A program made the translations under genes and the position numbers. The notes beneath the pieces were generated by a model. That model searched no databases and was not told the origin of the DNA. It saw only the letters and a program-made list of their open reading frames with translations. This document shows, piece by piece, positions 26,787 to 35,775 of a stretch of DNA of 64,000 nucleotides. The stretch is from Methylobacter sp. Lineage in GTDB: Bacteria > Pseudomonadota > Gammaproteobacteria > Methylococcales > Methylomonadaceae. Positions within the stretch are counted from its first letter, which is position 1; every line of letters starts with the position of its first letter. The stretch covers positions 1 to 64,000 of the forward strand of contig NZ_JALOCF010000016.1 in assembly GCF_023227905.1 (NCBI RefSeq), written 5' to 3'.

Positions 26787-26827
26787 GACGTCGCCTAATG
26801 CACCTACTGTTGGTGCGGTGCGACGTC
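26787..26827 (+). promoter_or_regulatory. Nested inverted repeat in the icd leader
   Basis: GACGTCGC (26787-26794) pairs with GCGACGTC (26820-26827), and inside it GCACC (26800-26804) pairs with GGTGC (26812-26816). The structure lies about 48 bases upstream of the icd start, so it could be an operator or an RNA hairpin in the leader. The sequence resembles no riboswitch I know. Confidence 0.5.
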
Positions 26828-26874
26828 GCTACCACCTTAAGCAACATTACTCAATATTATTTGAAGGAGTTGTT

Positions 26875-28176
26875 ATGGCTAGTCTCACACTCAATCCGCC
26901 TCCAAACGGCAGTGCCATTACCGCACAAAACGGCAAGCTGGCGGTGCCGGATAATCCGATTATTCCATTTATTGAAGGCGACGGTACCGGGCCGGATATT
27001 TGGCGCGCCACCGTTCGTGTTTTGGACGCGGCTGTTGAGAGCGCCTATGCCGGGCAAAGGAAAATTCACTGGATGGAAGTGTATGCCGGGGAAAAATCCC
27101 ATCGCTTGTTTGATACTTGGCTCCCCGATGAAACCGTCGAGGCCTGTAAAAATTATCTGGTGTCCATTAAAGGCCCGTTGACGACGCCGGTAGGCGGCGG
27201 CATCCGTTCCTTGAATGTGGCTTTGCGCCAGTTACTGGATATGTATGTGTGCCTGAGGCCGGTCAGATGGTTTCAGGGCGTGCCTTCCCCGGTAAAAAAT
27301 CCCGGAGCTGTGGATATGGTGATTTTTCGGGAAAACACCGAGGATATTTACGCCGGTATTGAATTTGAACAAGGTAGCGACGAGGCAAAGACTTTTTTAA
27401 AGCTATTGAAAGAGAACTTTCCGAAGCAATACGCAAAAATCCGTTTTCCGGAAAGCTCCGGCGTAGGCATTAAGCCGGTTTCGCAGGAAGGCACGGAGCG
27501 GCTAATGCGTTCAGCAATCGATTACGCGATTGCCAATAAGCGCAAGTCCCTGACTATTGTGCATAAAGGCAATATCATGAAATTCACCGAAGGGGCGTTT
27601 CGTAATTGGGCCTATCAGTTGGCGGAACGGGAATATCCGGATCATGTCTATACCTGGGGGCATTGGGAGAAAACCCGAGCCGAGTTTGGCGTAGAGGCGG
27701 CAAACAAGGTGCAGGCCGAGGCGTTGGCAAAAGGGCGCATTTTAATTAAAGACAGTATTGCAGACATCACCTTGCAGCAGGTTCTGACGCGGCCTGAAGA
27801 TTTCGATGTGATCGCTACTTTGAATTTGAACGGCGACTATTTGTCCGATGCTCTGGCCGCCCAAGTCGGCGGAATCGGCATTGCTCCAGGCGGCAACATC
27901 AATTATCAAACCGGCACGGCTGTTTTTGAGGCCACGCACGGCACGGCACCTAAATATGCCGATATGGATAAAGTCAATCCCGGTTCGCTGATCCTGTCCG
28001 GCGAAATGATGCTGCGCTATATGGGTTGGACGGAAGCCGCCGATGCGATCATTAACGCCATGGATGCCGCCATTTCCAGTAAACGGGTGACGTACGATTT
28101 TGCCCGGCTAATGGAGGGGGCGACAGAAGTTAAATGTAGCGAATTTGCTAATGTATTGATTGAGAATTTGAAGTAG
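26875..28176 (+). CDS. icd: Isocitrate dehydrogenase, NADP-type
   Basis: Oxidative decarboxylation of isocitrate with NADP. The 433-residue protein is like E. coli Icd: IPFIEGDGTGPDIW, the phosphorylatable-Ser site TTPVGGGIRSLNVALRQ, YVCLRPVRWFQG, FRENTEDIYAGIE, IVHKGNIMKFTEGAF, NLNGDYLSDALAAQVGGIG and EATHGTAPKYAD. NADP preference is inferred from family length and type. ATG 26875 with GAAGGAG is preferred; the frame is open 31 codons further up but lacks homology there. It is divergently placed from acnB and the NAD-type IDH. Confidence 0.95.
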   Translation: MASLTLNPPPNGSAITAQNGKLAVPDNPIIPFIEGDGTGPDIWRATVRVLDAAVESAYAGQRKIHWMEVYAGEKSHRLFDTWLPDETVEACKNYLVSIKGPLTTPVGGGIRSLNVALRQLLDMYVCLRPVRWFQGVPSPVKNPGAVDMVIFRENTEDIYAGIEFEQGSDEAKTFLKLLKENFPKQYAKIRFPESSGVGIKPVSQEGTERLMRSAIDYAIANKRKSLTIVHKGNIMKFTEGAFRNWAYQLAEREYPDHVYTWGHWEKTRAEFGVEAANKVQAEALAKGRILIKDSIADITLQQVLTRPEDFDVIATLNLNGDYLSDALAAQVGGIGIAPGGNINYQTGTAVFEATHGTAPKYADMDKVNPGSLILSGEMMLRYMGWTEAADAIINAMDAAISSKRVTYDFARLMEGATEVKCSEFANVLIENLK

Positions 28177-28245
28177 CACTTAGCAAACCATTAGGCCTAA
28201 TTTTTAGGTAATGATACGAATACACGTCAGCGGGCTTTGATCTTA

Positions 28246-28288
28246 TCATTGAGAACAAGTTGGTAGCATCTCAACTTGTTCTCAATGA
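28246..28288 (+). terminator. Long perfect hairpin downstream of icd
   Basis: A 17-bp perfect stem (28246-28262 with 28272-28288; the left arm begins TCATTGAGAAC) with a 9-nt loop lies about 70 bases after the icd stop. The downstream sequence ATAATTCCTTTTC is only weakly T-rich. It is probably a transcript end or a 3' stabilising structure. Confidence 0.6.
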
Positions 28289-28401
28289 ATAATTCCTTTT
28301 CAGCGTGGCTTTTAAAACCGTCAGTGGCTTCCCTGAAGAAGCTCCATTGGGTTGGATAATGAAAGGAGTTGGGTAAATCAAACGCATCTGGAGTAGATGT
28401 T

Positions 28402-28848
28402 ATGGCGGAAAATACGCTACGAAAGCAAATACGCTATGAAAGAAGCGATATCAATGCAGTTTTTAGAAAAACACCTGTTTTCTTTAACCGGGAACAGCCG
28501 GTAAAAATACTTAACATTAGCAAACAGGGTATCGCCATCTGTAGCAATCAAGCATTAAAAAGAAACAGCCGCCTTAAACTCACGTTGTGTTTTATGCAGG
28601 GCGAAAGCTTCTTGCTTGATGGGCAGGTTGTGCACTCGTTTAATAAACCAAGCATTTCCCCGTATGATGAGTTTGTAGAGCTGTTTTTTGAAGGAACGGC
28701 ATTGCCTATCCCACTGCCTTATAAATACGGCATCCATTTTGAACAGCATTATCTACAGTTTAGGGATTATCTGATCGAATCCGGCTGTAAAAGCGGCTTT
28801 GAGGTTCAGCGGCTAGGTTTTTACCAAAGGCAAACCCGTTCTAAATAA
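28402..28848 (+). CDS. PilZ-domain protein (putative c-di-GMP receptor)
   Basis: 148 residues with a PilZ-type beta barrel. RKQIRYERSD resembles the RxxxR c-di-GMP-binding box near the N-terminus, and NISKQGIAI matches the (D/N)xSxxG box. The C-terminal part (YKYGIHFEQHYLQFRDYL) fits the family. There is no other domain or membrane helix. ATG 28402 with CTGGAG upstream is chosen; a TTG at 28369 in frame is less likely. The neighbours do not tell its target, but a GGDEF-EAL enzyme and a second PilZ protein occur in the window. Confidence 0.82.
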   Translation: MAENTLRKQIRYERSDINAVFRKTPVFFNREQPVKILNISKQGIAICSNQALKRNSRLKLTLCFMQGESFLLDGQVVHSFNKPSISPYDEFVELFFEGTALPIPLPYKYGIHFEQHYLQFRDYLIESGCKSGFEVQRLGFYQRQTRSK

Positions 28849-28868
28849 TCTCCGGCTCTAAGGCCATT

Positions 28869-29249
28869 TTATTTTTTGCTGTTCAATAGCGATTTTAGGT
28901 CTGCAAACGGATTGTGAGTGGCGGCAGGGGTTGAGGATTTGCCCGCATTAGAACTATCGAACCGGGTTTCTTCGTATCTTGAATGTTCATTATCATGGCA
29001 ATAAAGGCACAACAATTCCCAGTTGCTGCCGTCGGAGGGATTGTCGTCGTGGTTATGGTTTTTATGGTGTACGGTCAATTCGGTCAGGTTTTTATGATCG
29101 AATTCGCGGGCGCATCGACCGCATACCCAAGGGTATAATTTAAGAGCTTGGCCGCGATAAGACTGCTCTCTGAGTTCCTGGCTGCGACGCGCATCGGTCA
29201 CGATTTTATCTAGCTTGTTTTTGTCGGGTTGGACTTTTTTGATGCTCAT
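28869..29249 (-). CDS. YajD-like HNH nuclease
   Basis: 126 residues with a zinc-associated HNH motif: CGRCAREFDHKNLTELTVHHKNHNHDDNPSDGSNWELLCLYC supplies two CxxC pairs around the HH...N...H core (described here in parts: CGRC, VHHKNH, WELLCLYCHDNEH). The length and the N-terminal DARRSQELREQSY segment fit the YajD family, whose role in vivo is not clear. It is convergent with the PilZ gene and divergent from dnaQ. No restriction partner is seen. Confidence 0.85.
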   Translation of the reverse strand: MSIKKVQPDKNKLDKIVTDARRSQELREQSYRGQALKLYPWVCGRCAREFDHKNLTELTVHHKNHNHDDNPSDGSNWELLCLYCHDNEHSRYEETRFDSSNAGKSSTPAATHNPFADLKSLLNSKK

Positions 29250-29453
29250 GTGAATATCTTTTGGTAGTTTGCGGAAAAATCACGCATATAAGTTGACGGT
29301 TTTCAGCTACAAGCCGGTATCGCTAAATTTTAACAGAAAATAATAAAGGATAGAGATCGACTTTTATTGATGGTTGGCATTGAAAAATTAATAAGTAATG
29401 TCAGCTTAAAAATTTTATACTAAAAGCGATTAATAAGAGTCTTAAGGAGACAC

Positions 29454-30179
29454 GTGGATAAACGAACATTTACAAATCGATTGATAGTTCTCGATACGGA
29501 AACGACCGGATTAAATCCTCAGGAAGGGCACAGGATTATCGAGATCGGTTGTGTGGAAGTAGTTAACCGCCGGTTAACCGGCAAAAGCTTTCATGTCTAT
29601 ATCAATCCCGAGCGGGTTATCGATGCCGGCGCTATCGAAGTTCACGGCATTACCAATGAGTTTTTGACGGATAAGCCGACCTTTGACTGTATTGTTGAGG
29701 ATTTTATTGCGTTTATTCGGGGCGCCGAGCTGGTCATTCATAATGCGCCGTTCGATGTCGGTTTTATTAATTATGAGTTCTCGCGTTTGAATAATGGCAC
29801 GGGAACCGTCACGGATTACAGCAAGGTATTCGACACGCTGACTTACGCCAGAAAAAAACATCCGGGGCAGCGCAACAGTTTGGATGCGTTATGTAAACGT
29901 TACAGTATCGACAACAGTCACCGTGAGCTGCATGGCGCGTTGCTGGATGCTGAAATTCTGGCCGATGTGTTTTTATTGATGACCGGGGGGCAGTCTTCGT
30001 TGCTGGATGAGGGACAGGGAAGAGCGGAAGAGGTGATCGTAAGTAGCGAGGTTAAATATTTGTCGACGGATCGTCCCGCTTTGAAAGTCATTCGTTGCAC
30101 CGAAGAGGAGTTAGCGGAACATCAACAACGTCTGGAGGCTATTGAAAAAGCCGGTGGCGTTTGTATCTGGAATCAGTAA
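29454..30179 (+). CDS. dnaQ: DNA polymerase III epsilon subunit (3'-5' proofreading exonuclease)
   Basis: Proofreading subunit of the replicase core. The 241 residues have the DEDDh exonuclease motifs: ExoI VLDTETTGL, ExoII HNAPFDVGFIN, and ExoIII with HGALLDAEILADV (catalytic His and Asp). After the exonuclease domain, QSSLLD at about 182-187 is a likely beta-clamp-binding motif, and the tail should bind the alpha subunit. The start is GTG 29454 with AAGGAG upstream. In E. coli dnaQ is next to rnhA; here they are 13 kb apart. Confidence 0.94.
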   Translation: MDKRTFTNRLIVLDTETTGLNPQEGHRIIEIGCVEVVNRRLTGKSFHVYINPERVIDAGAIEVHGITNEFLTDKPTFDCIVEDFIAFIRGAELVIHNAPFDVGFINYEFSRLNNGTGTVTDYSKVFDTLTYARKKHPGQRNSLDALCKRYSIDNSHRELHGALLDAEILADVFLLMTGGQSSLLDEGQGRAEEVIVSSEVKYLSTDRPALKVIRCTEEELAEHQQRLEAIEKAGGVCIWNQ

Positions 30180-30281
30180 TATCAATAAACCATGAACGGC
30201 TGGTTGATACGGATGCCATGAATAAGTCGGCAGGGGCGGCCAACAGACTGGCTGGTCGCTCCCCACCCACAGACTTGCAGG

Positions 30282-32075
30282 TTATTCAGCCTTTGGCTTC
30301 GCCCGTCTGGATGTAGATCCCATTCTCTTTTTACTTTTATCCACTTTTTTAGCGCCATCGTCGGGCTTTGCCGCTCTTCTGGAACTGGAGCCTTCACCCA
30401 TTTTGGATATGTTGAGTTGCTGACCGGCTACCCTGACTTTTTTCAATTCCTCAAACAATTCTTTCGGTATGCCTGCCGGCAATTCAACAGTGCTGTAATC
30501 GTCCTGGATTCTGATACGTGCGATATGGTCGCCGTCAATACCGGTTTCATTGGCGATAGCGCCAACGATATTGCCGGGTTTCACGCCATGGGCATGGCCG
30601 ACTTCAATCCGGTACGTTTCCATTTCAATATCCGCTCCGCCGCCGAACGCGCGTTTGGGTTTGCGCTCTTTTTGAGGCCTGTCGGATCGTGATGATCTAT
30701 CATCCCTGGACGGTCTGTCATCCCGGCTGTCTTTGGCCCTTTTAGGCAGATTTTGCATTAACAGCGGCGTGTCACCCTGAGCCAGTTTTGCCAGGGCGGC
30801 AGCTATTTCCAGCGCAGTGACATTGTGTTCATGTTGGTATTGTTCAATCAGTTGGTTGAAAAAACCCAGTTCTTCGGCAGCTAGAGTATCGGTAATGTTC
30901 TGTTTAAAACGGGCGATACGTTTATTGTTAATAACCTCGGTTGATGGCAAGCCCATTTCTTCAACTTTTTGCTTGGTTGCCCTTTCAATGTTATTCAACA
31001 GATTTCTTTCTCTGGGGGCAATAAACAAGATGGCGTCGCCGCTACGTCCTGCGCGTCCTGTTCTGCCGATACGGTGAACATAGGATTCGGTATCGTAAGG
31101 GATGTCATAATTGACGACGTGGGTGATACGGTCTACGTCCAGTCCGCGTGCAGCAACGTCAGTCGCAATCAAGATATCCAGTTTGCCGTTTTTCAGGTTG
31201 GCTATGGCGCGCTCGCGTAATGCTTGAGACATGTCGCCGTTAATCGCGGCGGCGGAATAACCGCGTGCTTCGAGTTTTTCTGCCAGTTCAACGGTTGCGG
31301 TTTTGGTTCTGACAAAAATAATCATGCCGTCGAACGTTTCGACTTCAAGAATGCGGGTCAGCGCATCCAGTTTGTGCACGCCGCTGACCAGCCAGTAGCG
31401 TTGGCGTATGTTTTCGGCGGAAGTCGTGGTTACCTTGATGGTGACATGCTCAGGTTCGTGCAGGTATTCCTGAGCGATTTTACGAATGGCCGTAGGCATG
31501 GTGGCGGAAAACAGGGCGATTTGCCTTTGCTCAGGAATTTGCTCAAGTATCCATTCCACATCATCAATAAAACCCATGCGCAGCATTTCATCGGCTTCAT
31601 CAAGAACAAGGTGGCTAAGCCCATTCAGATTCAAGGTGCCCTTGCGCATGTGGTCCATAACCCGACCTGGCGTGCCGACAACGACATGAGCGCCGCGTTT
31701 TAGTTGACGCAACTGGGTGCTGTAGTCCTGGCCGCCGTAAATAGGCAGAACGTGGAAGCCTTTTAAATGAGCGGCATAGCGTTGAAACGCTTCTGCGACC
31801 TGAATGGCCAATTCGCGGGTTGGCGCCAGCACCAGAACTTGCGGGTCTTTTTGTTTAAGATCGATGCGCGACAAAATGGGTAATGCGAAAGCGGCAGTTT
31901 TACCGGTTCCTGTTTGTGCTTGCCCCAGAACGTCTTTGCCTTTCAGTAGGAGCGGGATGGTTTGTGCTTGTATGGGTGAGGGTGTTTCATAACCGACATC
32001 TTTCAGTGCTCTTAGCACCGGTTCAATCAGGGCTAAATCACTAAAAGAGGGAAATGTTGAAACATCATTGGACAT
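30282..32075 (-). CDS. deaD: ATP-dependent DEAD-box RNA helicase DeaD/CsdA
   Basis: Unwinds structured RNA during ribosome assembly and mRNA decay, especially in the cold. The 597 residues show Q motif, AQTGTGKT (motif I), PTRELA (Ia), TPGRV (Ib), VLDEADEML (II), SATMP (III), IIFVRTK (IV), ATDVAARGLDV (V) and HRIGRTGRAG (VI). An Arg/Asp/Ser-rich linker at about 450-475 is followed by the DbpA/CsdA RNA-binding domain (YRIEVGHAHGVKPGNIVGAI) and a basic tail. A long 725-base spacer lies upstream; deaD genes often have long regulated leaders. Confidence 0.95.
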   Translation of the reverse strand: MSNDVSTFPSFSDLALIEPVLRALKDVGYETPSPIQAQTIPLLLKGKDVLGQAQTGTGKTAAFALPILSRIDLKQKDPQVLVLAPTRELAIQVAEAFQRYAAHLKGFHVLPIYGGQDYSTQLRQLKRGAHVVVGTPGRVMDHMRKGTLNLNGLSHLVLDEADEMLRMGFIDDVEWILEQIPEQRQIALFSATMPTAIRKIAQEYLHEPEHVTIKVTTTSAENIRQRYWLVSGVHKLDALTRILEVETFDGMIIFVRTKTATVELAEKLEARGYSAAAINGDMSQALRERAIANLKNGKLDILIATDVAARGLDVDRITHVVNYDIPYDTESYVHRIGRTGRAGRSGDAILFIAPRERNLLNNIERATKQKVEEMGLPSTEVINNKRIARFKQNITDTLAAEELGFFNQLIEQYQHEHNVTALEIAAALAKLAQGDTPLLMQNLPKRAKDSRDDRPSRDDRSSRSDRPQKERKPKRAFGGGADIEMETYRIEVGHAHGVKPGNIVGAIANETGIDGDHIARIRIQDDYSTVELPAGIPKELFEELKKVRVAGQQLNISKMGEGSSSRRAAKPDDGAKKVDKSKKRMGSTSRRAKPKAE

Positions 32076-32226
32076 GGATTTACCTGTTGGAAGCTAGAAG
32101 GCGCGTAAGCGCGGAGAAATGTGTTTGTTTATCATGGCATTATACCTCACTCTATTCCTATTTGCAGAAAAATTACAGAGCAAAGCGTTATTTAAAGTGC
32201 CTGTTTCTCATAACTACTCTGCCTAT

Positions 32227-32263
32227 TCCATAGGGATGCAATGAATGCAGATAATGTGCAAGG
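32227..32263. repeat. Dispersed-repeat fragment in the deaD-tad spacer
   Basis: This stretch (TCCATAGGGATG, then TGAATGCAGATAATG) resembles 60278-60310 in the rapA-cvfB spacer (TCCACAGGGATG, then TGAATGCAGATATTG). It therefore belongs to the same intergenic repeat family as the copies near 38.2 and 60.2 kb. The rest of the spacer 32076-32800 holds a possible 16-codon ORF (32334-32384) and a structured-looking leader near 32680-32735, but no clear gene. Confidence 0.5.
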
Positions 32264-32333
32264 CCATAGCTTGTATAGAGCGTCAAAAGTCTGGTCTATA
32301 AAAGTCTCCTACGAATATACAAGGAAATAAAAA

Positions 32334-32384
32334 ATGATCGAAAAAATCATTATGGGATTCTTCGAGACTTATTGGTCTGGTTAA
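32334..32384 (+). CDS. Possible 16-residue small ORF
   Basis: ATG 32334 follows AAGGAAATAAAAA and encodes MIEKIIMGFFETYWSG, then TAA. The ribosome site is good for the length, and AAGTCTC (about 32303) and GAGACTT flank it as an inverted repeat. I do not recognise it. Chance occurrence is quite possible in an AT-rich spacer; only conservation in relatives would support it. Confidence 0.2.
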   Translation: MIEKIIMGFFETYWSG

Positions 32385-32800
32385 TACGGAACGAATAACC
32401 GGACTAAAGAAAATAAACATTGATTGTTATTACCCAGGCAGAGAGATTAGAGCTAGAAAATTAATAAGTAGGGCTACTTAAATAAACTCTTATCGCTAAA
32501 TTATTAAGCTATTGATTTAATAAATTTTTGTTGGAAAAAGGCAATAAACCTAGTAGTTGTACTAATAGATATTCGATAGAAATTGAGGCTATTATGATTA
32601 CCAATTAAGGTTATTTTAAGGTTGAGGGATTTCAGAAACTCTTTAGAAGAATAAGAACAGGTTTTATACCGACGCATTCGACCCGCAGCCGTAAGGATGG
32701 TTTTTCATGCTTCCCCTCAAGCTTCGGCGGCTTATGTTTAATGTTATATCCTATTTCGGTTCACTGATTAAAAATATCGAACAAATATAAGGAGCGTTAT

Positions 32801-33217
32801 ATGAAAAATAAAAAGAAATATCCTCTCACAATAGGATTGCTAATGTTGGGCGCTATCGGGCAAGCAGTGTTTACTCCTACTGCGAGTGCCTCTCAGGTCG
32901 GTCAGGAAGATCAAATATATGGCGATTATGCGGTAAACAGGGCCGAAACTGAAAGAAAATATATTGCCATGGTCGAAACGCAAGGCCTCGATACGGTATT
33001 GGATATACCGTTACGTCTGGGGGGATTTGTTACAACACTTGTCGGCACGGGGTTTTTTATTGCAACAAGCCCTATTACCGGCTTGATGACGGCTTTATAT
33101 CCACATAATGCAATAGAAAAAGCGGCGGATTATCTCGTCGTCAGGCCGGGTAATTACACATTTGTCAGGCCTAGCGGCGCCTTAAATTATGATTCACGAT
33201 CTGACGAAGAAAAATAA
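32801..33217 (+). CDS. Exported protein of unknown function upstream of the Tad locus
   Basis: 138 residues with a strong Shine-Dalgarno sequence (AAGGAG) and a Sec signal peptide (KNKKKYPLTIGLLMLGAIG, cleavage near ASAS at about 30). The mature part has a helix rich in Glu/Arg, a Gly/Leu/Phe-rich hydrophobic stretch (LGGFVTTLVGTGFFIATSPITGLMTAL) that could sit in or on a membrane, and the tail DYLVVRPGNYTFVRPSG. I do not recognise the family with confidence. It lies 154 bases before tadA and may or may not belong to the pilus locus. Confidence 0.7.
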   Translation: MKNKKKYPLTIGLLMLGAIGQAVFTPTASASQVGQEDQIYGDYAVNRAETERKYIAMVETQGLDTVLDIPLRLGGFVTTLVGTGFFIATSPITGLMTALYPHNAIEKAADYLVVRPGNYTFVRPSGALNYDSRSDEEK

Positions 33218-33371
33218 ATAACTCGTGAGCTTACTGCCTCAATAAATATTAAGAGTAATGGATTACTGAATTTTACCGGCATTTCTCAAGTATTAATTCA
33301 GGTTACCCTTAAATAATAATAAGTTGAGCTGCGCTTACAATTAATGTTAGACAATTGACGGGAGTTTATCC

Positions 33372-34778
33372 ATGGGATTAAAAACAAGAATGCAATGTTT
33401 TGGTCTGCCCAAAGTTGCAACGGATGCGGATGATAAAACAACTAAACCAGACTCGCTAAATGAAGTGCCGGAAAAACAACCTTTCGCGCCATTGTTACTG
33501 AAAATACTTTCACCGGTAGAGTTGGAATTTAAAGAAAGCATCCATTCCCGGCTGCTTGATATTCTTGATTTGTCGCTCATCAGCAGCATAGATGAAAAGG
33601 AAGCCAGAAAACAGATTCGGGCGGTAGCGCAAAAATTAATCGACGACGAATCCATTCCATTAAATACGCAGACCCGGCATCAAATAATCAGAGAAATTGA
33701 AGATGACGTACTGGGTCTTGGGCCTTTGGAAGCTTTGTTATACGACCCGACCATTTCCGATATTCTGGTCAACGGTTACAAAAATGTTTATGTCGAACGA
33801 TTCGGCAAGCTGGAGTTAACGCCGGTCAGGTTTAATGATGACAATCATTTGATGAAAGTGATTGACCGGATTGTGTCCAGAATTGGCCGCAGGATTGACG
33901 AGTCGTCGCCGATGGTGGATGCCCGGTTACAGGATGGCTCCAGGGTAAACGCTATTATTCCACCGTTAGCGATTGACGGCCCTTCGGTGTCGATAAGACG
34001 TTTTGCAGTCGATAAAATGGGGCTTGACGATCTGGTAAAAAGAGGTGCCTTAACCGATTATATGGCTGAATTCCTCAAAGGCGCGGCAAAGTCCAAGTTG
34101 AATATACTGATTTCCGGCGGGACAGGCTCAGGCAAAACAACGATGCTGAACGCCATTTCAAATTTTATTCCCAAGGATGAAAGGGTCATTACCCTGGAAG
34201 ACTCCGCAGAGCTACAGTTGCAGCTACCCCATGTATTGCGGCTGGAAACCAGGACCGCCAATGTTGAAGGCAAAGGCGAGGTTACGTTGCGCGATTTGGT
34301 GCGCAACAGTCTTAGAATGCGGCCGGATCGCGTCGTCATTGGCGAGGTCAGGAGTGGGGAGGCCTTCGATATGCTACAGGCGATGAATACCGGCCATGAG
34401 GGCTCCCTAACGACAGTTCATGCCAACACTCCTAGAGACGCCCTTGCGCGCCTTGAAAACATGGTGTCTATGGCAGGGTTGGAGATGCCCGCTAAGGCGA
34501 TCAGGGCACAAATCGTATCGGCAATCCACATCATCATCCAACTGAGTCGGCTTGAAGACGGTAGCAGGCGAATCCTCAGTATTCAGGAGGTAGATGGCAT
34601 GGAAGGTGAAGTGATTACCCTGTCTGAAATCTTTAAATACCAAAGGCGTGGAATAGATGAAAAAGGCGTTGTACAGGGTCAATTTTGTTCGACAGGAATC
34701 ATCCCTAAATGCATGACTAACTTGAAGCAAAAAGGCGCCAATGCAGATCTGGCTATTTTTACCAATCATCTCAATTAA
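33372..34778 (+). CDS. tadA: Tad pilus assembly ATPase TadA/CpaF
   Basis: Secretion-superfamily ATPase that powers Flp pilus extension and probably retraction. The 468 residues have the TadA N-terminal region (IREIEDDVLGLGPLEALLYDPTISDILVNG), Walker A SGGTGSGKTT, the Asp box LEDSAELQL, Walker B RPDRVVIGEVRSGEAFDML, and the His box TGHEGSLTTVHANT. It is the first of four tandem tad genes (A, B, C, D). tadB begins 12 bases after it, with a strong AGGAGG site. tadZ, which usually precedes tadA, is instead at the far end of the locus. Confidence 0.96.
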   Translation: MGLKTRMQCFGLPKVATDADDKTTKPDSLNEVPEKQPFAPLLLKILSPVELEFKESIHSRLLDILDLSLISSIDEKEARKQIRAVAQKLIDDESIPLNTQTRHQIIREIEDDVLGLGPLEALLYDPTISDILVNGYKNVYVERFGKLELTPVRFNDDNHLMKVIDRIVSRIGRRIDESSPMVDARLQDGSRVNAIIPPLAIDGPSVSIRRFAVDKMGLDDLVKRGALTDYMAEFLKGAAKSKLNILISGGTGSGKTTMLNAISNFIPKDERVITLEDSAELQLQLPHVLRLETRTANVEGKGEVTLRDLVRNSLRMRPDRVVIGEVRSGEAFDMLQAMNTGHEGSLTTVHANTPRDALARLENMVSMAGLEMPAKAIRAQIVSAIHIIIQLSRLEDGSRRILSIQEVDGMEGEVITLSEIFKYQRRGIDEKGVVQGQFCSTGIIPKCMTNLKQKGANADLAIFTNHLN

Positions 34779-34790
34779 AGAGGAGGTAAC

Positions 34791-35765
34791 ATGTCCAGCG
34801 ACATGATGATGTTATTTGTGGGATTAGTCTTTACAACGGTTTTTTTGGCATCACAAATCCTGGTATTACCGACCTTGGGAACGAGCCGGGCGGACAGCCT
34901 TAAGCTGAAACAACGTTTGGAAGGAATTATTCAGGCGCACGGCGATTCTGAAGCCTCGATTATAAAAGAAAAATATCTCAATCAGTTAGGCCCCATAGAA
35001 CGAAGCCTTGAGCGTTTCCCTGGTATTCCGAGACTGAAAGTATTGCTGGAGCAGGCAGGAAATCAGCAAATAGCTTATCGGTTTGCGTTGTACGCATTAT
35101 TTTTGTCCGGAGGCGTAGCGGCGATAGTCTGGCTGTCCTTGCATAATATGATATTCGCCTTGGCGGCATTTATTATCGCGGCGGTTATACCGATAGTGTG
35201 GCTAAACAAGCAACGAGCCAAGCGCCTGGACAAATTTGAAGAGCAATTGCCAGAAGCCTTGCAAATGATGGCCAGAGCCTTAAGGACGGGCTATCCGTTT
35301 ACCGAATGTATGAAGATAGTTTCCACCGAAATGAGCGAGCCTATCAGTCAGGAATTTGGCATGACCTATGAAGAAATCAATTACGGGCGCAATATTGAAG
35401 TGGCGTTTGCATTGATGATAGAGCGGGTTCCTAGTCTCAGTTTGATAGCCATGTCTACAGCAATAATAATCCAGCGGGAAACGGGCGGAAATCTTGCCGA
35501 GGTACTGTTGAAAATCAGCGATGTGCTAAGAGGACGGTTTAAATTGCAGCGGCGCATAAAAACATTGTCGGCGGAAGGCATGCTGTCGGCCTGGGTGTTG
35601 CTGTTGCTGCCATTGGGTTTATTTGGGCTTATGAGTTTGCTTAATCCTGATTACTTTAAGCCGGTTTATGACTCGCCCGATAGAATGACCTATCTCTATA
35701 TTTTTATGGGCCTGGAGTTGAGCGCAGCCTTTTGGATACGGCGCATTATTACCATTGATGCATGA
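34791..35765 (+). CDS. tadB: Tad pilus inner-membrane protein TadB
   Basis: 324 residues. An N-terminal membrane helix (about 3-22) and two helices at about 100-140 surround the T2SSF (GspF-like) domain (LPEALQMMARALRTGYPFTECM, FGMTYEEINYG, IIIQRETGGNLAEVL), and C-terminal helices lie at about 265-285 and 300-318. It forms the inner-membrane platform with TadC, under the TadA ATPase. GAGGAGGTAAC gives a very strong ribosome site. Confidence 0.95.
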   Translation: MSSDMMMLFVGLVFTTVFLASQILVLPTLGTSRADSLKLKQRLEGIIQAHGDSEASIIKEKYLNQLGPIERSLERFPGIPRLKVLLEQAGNQQIAYRFALYALFLSGGVAAIVWLSLHNMIFALAAFIIAAVIPIVWLNKQRAKRLDKFEEQLPEALQMMARALRTGYPFTECMKIVSTEMSEPISQEFGMTYEEINYGRNIEVAFALMIERVPSLSLIAMSTAIIIQRETGGNLAEVLLKISDVLRGRFKLQRRIKTLSAEGMLSAWVLLLLPLGLFGLMSLLNPDYFKPVYDSPDRMTYLYIFMGLELSAAFWIRRIITIDA

Positions 35766-35775
35766 GGTGAAGTGA

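Noticed and set aside
26732..27181. 149-residue frame overlapping the start of icd
   Set aside because: It lies in another frame across the icd leader and coding region; icd has full-length family homology.
32334..32384. Small ORF as a PqqA-like precursor peptide
   Set aside because: The Glu and Tyr of FFETYW are not at the Glu-x3-Tyr spacing needed for PQQ synthesis, and no pqq genes are near.
32680..32735. c-di-GMP riboswitch before the Tad locus
   Set aside because: The conserved GEMM core segments (such as the CACGCAMAGGGCAAACC-type core) are not present.
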